A DNA stretch of 64,000 bases, from assembly GCF_900496995.4 (NCBI RefSeq), contig NW_024470386.1, positions 186,001-250,000 on the forward strand, in the 5' to 3' direction. The translations under genes were made by a program, and so were the position numbers. Origin of the DNA: Aquila chrysaetos chrysaetos (taxonomy: Eukaryota; Chordata; Aves; Accipitriformes; Accipitridae). The notes beneath the pieces are model-generated. The model worked only from the letters and a program-made list of their open reading frames with translations, had not been told where the DNA came from and made no database searches. Of this stretch, positions 26,601-35,492 are shown in pieces. Numbering within the stretch: position 1 is the first letter of the stretch; each line of letters opens with the position of its first letter.

Positions 26601-29600
26601 CTCCCTGGTGGGACTGCTGGGGTCTCTGACCGGCGACTGCCTGGCCACGTGCCGCCAGAGGGCATGGGTCTGCCTTGGCTACCTTCTCCAAATGCACGGT
26701 GAGGAGAGCAGGCGCTTCCCAGCCTTGCTCAGCCCGATCCTCCCTCCCTTCCTGGCCTGGCGCCACCGGGGTCCCGTGGAGGGAAGGGGGAGGCAACGTG
26801 CTCGGCTGGTTTTGTGCCCCCACCCTGTTAGCCCTCTGCCTCCCTGCCCATCTCAGGGCAGGAAGGATCCCCGAGAGAGTGTTGCTGAGTCCCACCTCCC
26901 CGGGGCGTGCGTGAGGTTGGGCGGTCAGGGCCATCCCTCACTGCTGTCTGAGAGCAGGACATTGTCACCAATGCTGGGGACTGTCCCCCTCCACGTCTGT
27001 CCCTCTCCACGTTCCAGGAGAGACAGAGGCTGGTCAGACAACTCGCTCGGATGAGGTCCCCGACGTTGCAGAGGCTGCCTTCCCCCTCGCTCCCTGCCTT
27101 CAGCCTGGAGAGACAGGCAGCTACCCAGGCAGTCTCCAAAGTCATCCCTGGCAGGGAAGAAATCTCCTGTTGAGCACAAGAGAGGAAACCAGTTTGCTGC
27201 CCAGAGCAAACTGGGCAGGGAGGAGGGATCTGAGCTGCGGGCCCAGAGCGTGCTGCCAAGGGTTGCGTTTGCACCCTTTCCTCTTCAGGCAGCAGGGTCT
27301 GCCTGTGCTGAGGAAGTCACAGGGAGGTTTCCTGCCTCCCAGAGACGATGGTGGCCTGTGTGGGAATAGGGGACGCAGCTGCTAGGAGCAGAGGCTGCTG
27401 AAACCCTGAAGCCCCGGCAAATGGTTTAAGGAGGAAGAGGGCTCTTTCCAGCCCGGGATTTGTCAGCCATTTCTCGGGCTCAGGAAATCCCGCTGCCCCA
27501 AGCTCAGGAGGGCCCTGGCTTTCCCTGTGGCCTTCCCTGCCACCACGTGGGTTCTCCTTTATTGGTATCTGGGGCCAGAGCTTGGCTTTCTGTAGACGTG
27601 ACTCCTCTTCTCTCCTGCTGTTTGTTCCAGCCAAGAGCATGAAGGTGCCGCAGGCAGGTGAGATCCGGTGCCTTTGTGAGGAGCTGAACAGCCCGGACAC
27701 CGAGACTTTGGTGAAGACCCGTACCAAAATAACAAAGGTAACTGGCCCCAAAGCAGTGGGGTGGGGGCCCAGCTCCTGGGCTCCTGCACGTCTCCCTGCT
27801 CCCCTCCAGAGTCTCTGTCTCCAGAGCGAGCTGTCCAGGACAGCTGTTGTTAGCAAGTAGCAGGAGGCTTTGAGACAAGACCATCCTTCAGGCACGCTGG
27901 AGCAGACACCCTGATGGGTGCGTTGGCACACACGTGTGAGTGCTCTTGTCAGAATACCAATTTGGTATATAAGCAAACAACAAGGGGGTAGACGCTTCCA
28001 AATCGCTTAGCTGCACCAGATGTAAACAGCAGTGTAGGCACAGCAGGAGGGTCAAGAGACTGGCCCCTGCATGACTGCTGAACTAACAGTCCCGTCAAGT
28101 TGCCTTTCCTTTCGGAATCGCTGGGGCAGAGCTGTGACGCGGGCTCTCCTGTTCCTGACTTCTCTCCAGGCTGTTTGCAGATGCATCCCTGCAGCGCAGG
28201 CTGTGGACTTTCTGACTGCCGTCCTGGACAGCTTGCTGCACGTCATGCCCCCACGTGCAAGAGTAGTGTGGAAGTGGGTGTTCATCTTCCTGGGGGAATG
28301 CAGAAAGGAAATAGTCCAGGAGGTAAAGGAGAGCTTTTTTTCCATTAGACTTTGTCTTTTCTCCTGTTGGCTGTTGCACTACACCCTGTGCAGTTGGCAT
28401 GGGCTCAAGAAATGCCGCCTGTGTGCCGAGCCAAGGGGCTACCGATGGTCCGAGTCGTGCATTAGCACCCGCTGCTGGCGCCTGCTCCAGCTGGTGACAA
28501 GGCTATGGGCACTTCATGTCCAAAGTCTGCCACTGGTCCGGGTCCTTCCCATGAGTGAGGCACTGGGAGGCACCAACCTTGCCATTCCTCCCCTTCCTCT
28601 GGGGTCACTGTCAGCCCTCCCTGCCCTGGGACCCACCTCACCCTTCTCTTTCTTCACTGGGCCCCAATTCCATCTACTCTGAGCTTTGCTGGGCATGCTA
28701 GGTTTTCCACAGGTTGGGTAGTTGTTCGTTGCTCTCATTGCTTTCCCCGACTGTGGTGTTACCCAGCCTGTGAGGTGCCCTTCCTTCAGCCACTGGTTGC
28801 TGCCCATCTGTAGCCTGGGAGCCTCCGGCCTCGTGCTGTGCCTGCCCTTTCAAGGCCCCTGTTCTCCTCCGCTCACGCTCTGCTGCGCTCCACTTGGGCT
28901 CTAGGGCCACCAGTGGCTCAAGCAGTGCAGACTAACTCAGTCTCAGGAGGGTAGAGGCAAGGAAAAGCGTCCCTGGAGAATTGGGTTCCTCCTGAAGGAG
29001 ACACGTGCCCTTGCAGAGGCCCTGCAAGGCATCTTCAGGGTCTCGAAGAGCGTGTTTGTTCGTGGCCTTGCATCGCTACAGACGCATGGGGAGAGTTAGC
29101 CAAGCGCTGAGCGTGAAATGGGTCCGTGTCCTCTGGGTGCACACAGGGCACGCAGCTGCTCATACGGTTGGGCCCAGGCACATGCAGCAACCGAGGCTGT
29201 GCGTGTGAGCGTGTGCGTGCGTGTGCGTGTGTGCGTGCATGCGCACGATTGCCAAGAGCACACTGGGCTCCAGATGTGAGCCAGGGTCAGGCAGGGTGGA
29301 AGGCGTAAGGTTTCGAGCTGGATCTGGACTCTGTGTCAAGGTCTTTTTTTTCTGCCCGAGCAGTCTGGAGTGTTGCAAGACTGCGTGCTTGTGTCTCTGC
29401 TGTGAGTGGGGCATTGTAAGCCCCACTGCAGGTGAGGAGGTTTGAGGGCACTGCAGGACCGCAAGGATACGGGCTCAGGGGTGAACGTCTCTTCCCTTGC
29501 AGTGACACGGTGGAGCTGTGGAGGAGCCTGGGGAGAAGCATCCTTGGGATTGGGATCCTGAGGTGCTTAGTGCAGAAACTAAACAGAGCAGGAAACCACC

Positions 29601-31428
29601 GCCTGGGGACGGACTCCTCCACTTGTGGGCGGCACAACCGTCAGACGGCTGTGGAGACTCTGACGGTACGTTCAACGGCAGACACGTTTCTGCAGCTGGG
29701 CATCTGCTTGCCAACTCACACCTGGGCGCAAGGGAGTCAGGTGCCCTTTGCGGGTGCCCACGGAGATGCGCAGGGCGCTGTGCTGTGCCGGCCTCAAGGA
29801 GTGTGGGGAGCCAGGCCAGTTTGGTACTCCTGAGCCACAAGGCTGTCGCAGAAGTGACAACTGCGGACAGTGACCCCCCACCCCAGGCAGGCGGGGGAAC
29901 CAGGCTGGTGGGAAAAGACCTTCCCTGAACAGGTGGTTCTTGGTCATGTTTCTCTGCAGATCACCCGTGCCATCTCCGAGGTGGTGCTTGCCCTGAGGAG
30001 CACGGAGGAGCTCAGGCAACTGCTTCCCCACCTCCTTCCCAGCCTCCTCAGGTGGGCCAGAGAAATGCTGGGTGGGGAGAGGCTGCTTTTGCTCATGAGC
30101 ACCTGGAGAGAACTGTTCCTCGAGTGCCAAATGCACGTGGAGAAGCCGTGCAGGTAAGGAGCCGAAGAGGCAGATGGAGGGGCTGGCTTCAGTTCCCCGT
30201 GCCAAGGCATGTGCCTTTGTAGGGCTGAGGGAGGGCTTCGCCTGCCCCACTTCCTAGATGTGGAAAGCAGTCGTCGTGGTTGGTTTTACTTCTGTTCCTT
30301 CATGGAGAAACTCCAGCTCCCAGGCAGGAAGGTCTTACGCAGCTCATACTGCGGACGGCCGTCATCTTGCCTCCTGCATACCCTTGCGTGCGCAATGGCA
30401 TTGCACTCCCTCAACGGACCCCGGCTGGGAGCTGTGACTCTTGCGGGCACTGGTGTCGTTCTTGGCCAAAGGCTGGTGGGAAGAGGGATGAGGTGTTGGC
30501 CTTGGTTGATACCTAGCGTGGAGTCAGTCTAGAGGCGTGGGTTTTCTTCTGCTTCGGGGGGTCTGGGGCACGAAGAAAATGCCAGTGTCGTTAGCTGCAG
30601 TCTGGAAGGCTGTGGAGCATCCTTCCAGGGGTATTTAGCTCTGCTGCAGATCAGTCTTCCCCTAACCTGCTTGTGATTTGAGAGTTCTTGGGGTTTCTGG
30701 CGGTGGTGCTATTTGCACTTGTTTTGTTTGATTGGGTTTGTTTATTTTGCGTTTTGTTTCTTTTGCCAGGATTTTCCTTTCAGCTCTAGAGTTGGTGCTG
30801 GGCAAATGCATGGCGCAGAAACGGACGCAGCTGCTCGTGAATCGGGGAGTGTGGGCTCGCCTGGAAGACCCCCTGGCTCACCCTGGGGGGGTGCGTCTCC
30901 TGAGCAGGTAAGAGCCCCAGGGATGCGTCTGGCCAACTCCTGCAGGGCCGTGCCCAGGGAGATGGCCGCTGGGAGCCTCCCGGCGTGCCCGGGAAGCCGT
31001 CGGGAGCTGAAGAATAGTGTCTGCATCGGCGCAAGTGAATTTGGGAGGCCCGGCCTGTGGCCTTCCTGGGTAACTGTGTGTCCCCCGCTTGTGACCCCTG
31101 CGCAGCGTCCTGCTCCACGCTGGGCTCGTCTCCCCCTGTCTGGTGAAGAACCTCTTGCCGTGGCCGGATTCCTGCTCAGTTAAACTGCGGGTGACAGCTA
31201 CAGCTTTCTTTGCTGAGGTAAGGCAGGAGATGGGGAAGGAAGGGCTCAGAGGGCTTTCACTGAGATACTGCTGCTCGGGATGTCTTTTTTTGTGGGAAGA
31301 TCCCTGGCGAACGGGTCCCTGGAGCGGGGTGCCCAGGGGAGCGCCTGGCCGGGACCAGGTCCCCACGGCGCTGCCTGTGTTGTTGTTCCAGATCTCTCGG
31401 GGCGGCAGGACGACAGGGACCTCCGAGT
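22577..31428 (+). CDS. MROH family gene, copy B, 5'-truncated, one exon deleted, altered 3' end
   Basis: Mirror copy of A. Exons: 22577-22662 (truncated at the duplication breakpoint), 22911-23030, 23231-23353, 24211-24372, 24600-24722, 25043-25110, 25452-25587, 25693-25788, 26246-26350, 26575-26698, 27631-27737, 28170-28322, 29503-29665, 29960-30153, 30770-30907, 31106-31217 and 31390-31428. All have GT/AG borders, and the codon phase is consistent from one exon to the next except across 28322/29503, where the exon seen in A at 1223-1368 is missing. The segments read cleanly as MROH HEAT repeats (DWIKREPWDSLVYGVFQALE, RAISEVVLALRSTEEL, ALELVLGKCMAQ). After the VTATAFFAE exon the expected family continuation is absent: the last exon adds 12 codons and a TGA. 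An ATTAAA follows at 31489. No start codon or promoter was seen at the 5' edge, so this may be an expressed fragment, a fusion or a pseudogene. It is better preserved than A. Confidence 0.82.
23591..23629. repeat. (GCTT)n microsatellite in right arm
   Basis: About nine GCTT/GCGT units in an MROH intron, the counterpart of 7185-7217. The length difference shows the arms have diverged here. Confidence 0.85.
29198..29246. repeat. (GT/GC)n microsatellite in right arm
   Basis: Alternating purine-pyrimidine GTGTGCGTGC-type repeat in an MROH intron. The mirror locus in the left arm (about 1555-1604) is a shorter, more interrupted CA/CG version. Confidence 0.8.
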
Positions 31429-31488
31429 GAGGCAGGCACCAGAGGAATCCCTCCGCAATACCTGGCCCCAGCCAGCACCACGGAGCTA

Positions 31489-31494
31489 ATTAAA
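31489..31494 (+). promoter_or_regulatory. Candidate poly(A) signal of MROH copy B
   Basis: ATTAAA 61 nt after the TGA that ends the altered last exon. Position and hexamer fit a polyadenylation signal; usage is not shown by sequence alone. Confidence 0.4.
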
Positions 31495-31594
31495 GCTCAT
31501 CAAAAGACACCGAAAGGGGAGTGTATCTGTTCTTTCCCTAATAGCACCCTGGCGGCTCGTGAGCCACCTGACCATCACTGGATGGGAGGAGCGA

Positions 31595-31830
31595 GGGAGC
31601 AATCTCATGCAGCCAATCGGAGGAAAGATCACCTCAGGGGAGGGCGGGCAGCACACTGCAGCAGGCGGCCAATCACAGAGAGCATCACCTCAGGTGCACC
31701 TGGGCAGCCTGACCCCTGGGGCCAGTCAGAGGCAGCCCTCAGGGAAGGGCGGGCCCCAAGCCAGGGCACAGTGACAGCCGAGGGGACCAATCCGAGGCAG
31801 CACCGCCTCAAGGGAGGAGACTGACAGCCC
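31595..31830 (+). repeat. CCAAT-box tandem array, promoter-like
   Basis: Degenerate tandem repeat of about 53-65 bp units. Each unit has a CCAAT-type box (31613 CCAAT, 31669 CCAAT, 31722 CCAGT, 31787 CCAAT) followed in most units by a CACCTCAGG-like run, with GGGCGGG GC boxes at about 31641 and 31747. This resembles an NF-Y/Sp1 promoter or an LTR enhancer. No TATA box and no clear downstream gene were found, so a role is only inferred. Confidence 0.5.
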
Positions 31831-32166
31831 TCCCCACCTGTGCTGACCCCTGTGAGAAGAAGGTGGGCTGCGCCGGCGACCAGGCCTGGTGCTGGGGCCA
31901 GGAGTTTCCTTTAGGCACCTGCAGGGCCGAGGGATCCGACGTCCCCACCGCAGACATGTAGAACTCCTCCAAGGGGGTTACTCCGGGTGCCTCGGTGGAG
32001 GGCAGAGGTGGCCCTAGGCCTGAAAGACCAGCTGTACTGAGGTCTGGTGCCCTTGAGTGCTGCTGCCCATGGGATTCCCACCAAAAGTCCCCTGAAGAGG
32101 CAAGAATCTTCACCCGCTGTTTCATGGTCACTACAGCCAAGGCTGACAATGGTTTTTCCACCCCTG

Positions 32167-33767
32167 TGTCCCGATCCAATGTCGGGGAAGGTGTCGATAT
32201 GATCCCAAGAGCAAGATTAAGACACAAGCAAGGAGAAACGCCGTATACCCAAAAGAGCTTTAATTATCAAAAGTAGAAAACAGTAGCGCTAGGATAGACT
32301 GGAAGAAAAGGCAGAAATCAAGCAAGCAGTCGGGATAGAGTTGCAAGACTAGTCACCACCTGTCGCGTCCCAAAGTTGGAGCGACTCGGGTTCGTGGATT
32401 TCCTTTGTCAGAATGAAGGTGAAACGACACCAGGGGAGTTCAAACAACAATCAACATTTATTCAGCCTAGCTAACCTTGCCCAAGTAGAAGTGAACTTAT
32501 CAATATGAACCTTGCAACATGTCATTAAGCCGCTGTTTGAAGAGAGAAGGGAGGTGTAGAAAAAGAAATGAAGAAAGGAACCTGAAATGTATCGGAAGGA
32601 GAGCTCTCCCATTGAGTCACGAGGTTCAGAGCAGACCCCCTTGCTTTCTGGACTCCTTCTCAAAGAGGAGCCCAGGGGCGGCTAGATCCACTCACTCCTA
32701 GCCTCAGACTTGGTCAACGGTTTATGTTTAAAAGGATGAGGTGTAGGGACTGTGGAAAAGAGAGAAGGAAAAGAGGGAGAGAGAGAATGAGAGAAAGAAA
32801 GAAAGAAAGAGAGAAGAGAAGGGTTTCACCAGTCCTGGGTGCAGCGTTGGTCCAGCCAGCGTAGAGATCCAGTTCCGGAGGGTGCGCACTGAGAACTCAA
32901 TCTGCCTCCTTTTATAGTGTGTTAGTCGATGGTTTTGACATGTGCAGTTCCCGTTGCTGGGGTTCTCTGGAATCGGTCGGTGAGCTTTGTGGGGGGGTTC
33001 ATTGCGGAGTTGCCTCTCTTCTTCTGCTGGCATGACCGCTTAAGATAGAATCACAGTCCCATCTTCCTGTGGAGCCTCCTCCTCCAGGCACATATGCTGT
33101 GCTCCTTCTCCTGGTCACTTAAGATAAGGAACTGCGGCTTTGGAGAAGTGCGGTCCCACCCTCCGTGGGGCCCTCTCCTCCGGCCACGTTGTCCTGTTCA
33201 CAAAACTCCAGCATTTTTACAGAGGCCGTTTTCTCCACCAAAGTTCTTTAACGAATGTTTGAGACATTGACTATAATTTGTCAGACCGTCACACCACCAT
33301 GGATCCAGCGGCGTCCCGTTGGTCCTCAGTCTTCAATTCTTCGGTGATGGGTGCACACCATGGCTTGTCTCCATGGTTTTTTTGTAGGGCATAGTCTGAT
33401 GCACGCGCATACATACTGTTCATGCACTCTTCACGCGCTGCAGGTTTCACCTATCACACAGCCTTCGCGTGATCAACACCAGAAACCAGTACCTTATCTC
33501 AAAGACTGCAGTTCCCATGACAATGATAGTCTCCACGTTCCTGCATGCTTCGCCAGCTCCGGCCTGTCTCCTCCCCTAGATGCCTTAGTGGCCTGATAAT
33601 CGTCCTTATGGACAGAGGAGTGCCCTGCTTAAACAAGCCATCTCTGGGATAAGTGGCTCCTCACAGCAAACAATCCTTGAGATGAATGGCTTGAGATGAC
33701 AGTCCAGTCTCTGGCAACAAACAATCTATGAGACAGATAGCTCGAGGTAACAATTCAGTCTCTCACA
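32167..33767 (-). mobile_element. Older solo LTR, split by a younger LTR
   Basis: Plus-strand ends are TGTCCCGATC (32167) and TCTCACA (33767), so the element lies on the minus strand with TGTGAGA...GGGACA termini. It is flanked by a perfect 5 bp target-site duplication, CCCTG, at 32162-32166 and 33768-33772. Without the nested insertion it is about 663 bp. On the minus strand an ATTAAAGCTC run near 32256 could be its poly(A) signal. A 5 bp duplication suits ERVL or ERV1-type integration. No internal retroviral genes remain. Confidence 0.82.
32361..33293 (-). mobile_element. Solo LTR nested in the older LTR
   Basis: 933 bp with TG...CA ends (TGTCGCGTCC at 32361; ACCGTCACA ending 33293 on the plus strand) and a perfect 5 bp target-site duplication, CCACC, at 32356-32360 and 33294-33298. 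On the minus strand it has a TATA box, CTATAAAAGG (complement near 32913-32922), and an AATAAA poly(A) signal (TTTATT at 32457-32462), in the expected U3-R-U5 order. A GAAA-rich microsatellite-like patch lies near 32790. Confidence 0.9.
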
Positions 33768-33772
33768 CCCTG

Positions 33773-35090
33773 ATCAGCACTCCCTCTTCTGCAAGGACCG
33801 GAGTCAGGTGAGCGTCACCTTTGTTGGCCTACCTGGCACCTGTGTGAAGAAGTGGTCCCAAGACACCCTAGAAACCTGCTGGACCCTCAGAGGGTGTCCG
33901 TGATTTCCATCTTTGGAGGCCTTCAGCTTTGACTCCGGAGCGTTGCAGCCAACCTGATCCCAGGGAGGGTGATCGTTTCCTTCTGGGCAGGAGGCTCAGC
34001 TAGAGACCCCCAGCCAGGCCCTCCCAGCCACTTCCAGGAGCTTGTGTTGCAAGCTCCCGCAGTGTTCCTTAGGAAAAGGGATTCAGCGGGAGGTGAAGAC
34101 ATCTAAATATGTACCTGCTTCTCAAAATAGATGGCATCTAAGTCATAGCCTCATGGGACAATCCAGGGTGGGGGAAGCTTCAGAGGCCCCTATTGCAACC
34201 TAGGGCTCAAAGCAGGGTCAGCTCTGACATCAGACCAGGTTGCTCAAGGCATTTCAGCATCCACAGAGTGTGCACACGAGCCAGGCATCTCAGACACCAT
34301 CAGGGAAATGGAGACAGGTCATTTGACCAGTTCCCTGAACAAAGGGAGCTATCGGCATGCCGTGCCTCCTGAGATTCCTAGGAACACCGAAGCTTTTGGT
34401 CCAGAAGAGCGTGATCCCTCCTGAGGTGTCCTGGTGTAGCCCCTGCTCCGTGGGGTGCTTTAGGCTGTAAAGAACATCAAAACAACGCCTCTGACAGGGG
34501 TGATTTCACCTCCAATGCCAAAATGCAGAGCAGAGGGAGGGATCTTGGAGCTCCCAGGCTCTCTGCTGCAGGGTTAGGACTTCAGAGGTGTTCCCAAAGT
34601 GGATTTGTTTGCATTTTTTAGTTCTCTTCTAGTTTGTGTGCCACTACTGGAAAGAAGGCAGCAGAAGTGCACACTAGTTGTAACCCCTTTTTCTTGCCGG
34701 CAATGAAGGTGCCTCTCGGCTGGGAGCGCGAGGAGGACCCCGTGTTACAGCTCTTGAGTCCTTATACGCAACCCTAAAACTACTCACGTGTTCCTATTTA
34801 CAATTTACACAAACTGTTGGCTTTGGCCATGATATCGCCTGTTACCATTCGCTTTTGAGCATTTGTAAACGCGACCCCGCCCATGCAACGACGCTTAATG
34901 CATGTTTATTAGCTGAGTTTGCACAATTTTGTTGCCACTTTGCCGCTTTCAGCCAGTTTGGTCTGGTTTCTTCTAGCAGCAAACCCACTTCTACGGAAAA
35001 GGTCAGTCGGTCAAGTTCTCTTGCCCATGTCTCGGAAGACATCTTTGTCTTTTGGCATTTTCTTATGTAAAATGCCGCGGCCCTCCTTTT
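33773..35090. other. No gene recognised
   Basis: About 1.3 kb between the nested LTRs and the 53 bp tandem repeat. No recognisable coding sequence; open frames are short and lack domains. Confidence 0.5.
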
Positions 35091-35340
35091 GAGCAGGGGC
35101 CAAGACATGCCATAAAAGGCCATACTGCCCCACCCCTCATTGTGAGCAGGGGCCAGGACATACCATAGAAGGCCATACTGCCCCACCCCTCATTGTGAGC
35201 AGGGGCCAGGACATGCCATAAAAGGCCATACTGCCCCACCCCTCATTGTGAGCAGGGGGGGCAGGACATGCCATAAAAGGCCATACTGCCCCACCCCTCA
35301 TTGTGAGCAGGGGCCAGGACAGGTATATAAGGCCACGCTC
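35091..35340 (+). repeat. 53 bp tandem repeat with CArG/TATA-like boxes upstream of the retrocopy
   Basis: Four full units (35091, 35144, 35197, 35250; the fourth has two extra G) and a partial fifth that ends in a TATA box. Units carry CCATAAAAGG at 35110, 35216 and 35271, which fits the SRF CArG consensus CC(A/T)6GG; unit 2 has CCATAGAAGG. Each unit also has a CCCCACCCC run. Position immediately 5' of the RIM-binding-protein-like frame suggests a promoter made of repeated elements. Binding is inferred. Confidence 0.8.
35324..35330 (+). promoter_or_regulatory. Candidate TATA box
   Basis: TATATAA in the last, degenerate repeat unit, where the other units have CATAAAA. It lies about 165 bp before the ATG at 35493, giving a plausible 5' leader of about 135 nt. 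Confidence 0.55.
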
Positions 35341-35492
35341 AGCCACCCGGGCCGTGGCAGTCGCTGTCTTTGCTTCTGCACAGGGAAGGAGGGCAAGCAG
35401 CTGCAACAGGGTCGGGGGGCTGCCGCCGCCCTCACAGACTCCAGGGAACGCAACCGTTGGTGGCTTGGCAGCAGCGCCTGGTAGCTGACGCC

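Larger units (their letters stand above)
22577..30479. repeat. Right arm of the large inverted duplication
   Basis: Reverse-complement partner of 1-8230. The first shared bases read CGTCGAGGACAAGG at about 22578; upstream sequence is unrelated to the other arm. The arm is about 330 bp shorter, almost all of it from one roughly 320 bp deletion near 29343. Homology is still running when the left arm meets the window edge, so the true outer end is beyond 30479. Confidence 0.93.

Noticed and set aside
27004-27174. AG-bounded open segment as an extra MROH-B exon
   Set aside because: Exon 26575-26698 joins 27631-27737 in perfect phase to give the expected MHAKSMK junction, so no exon is needed here, and the segment ends in TGA.
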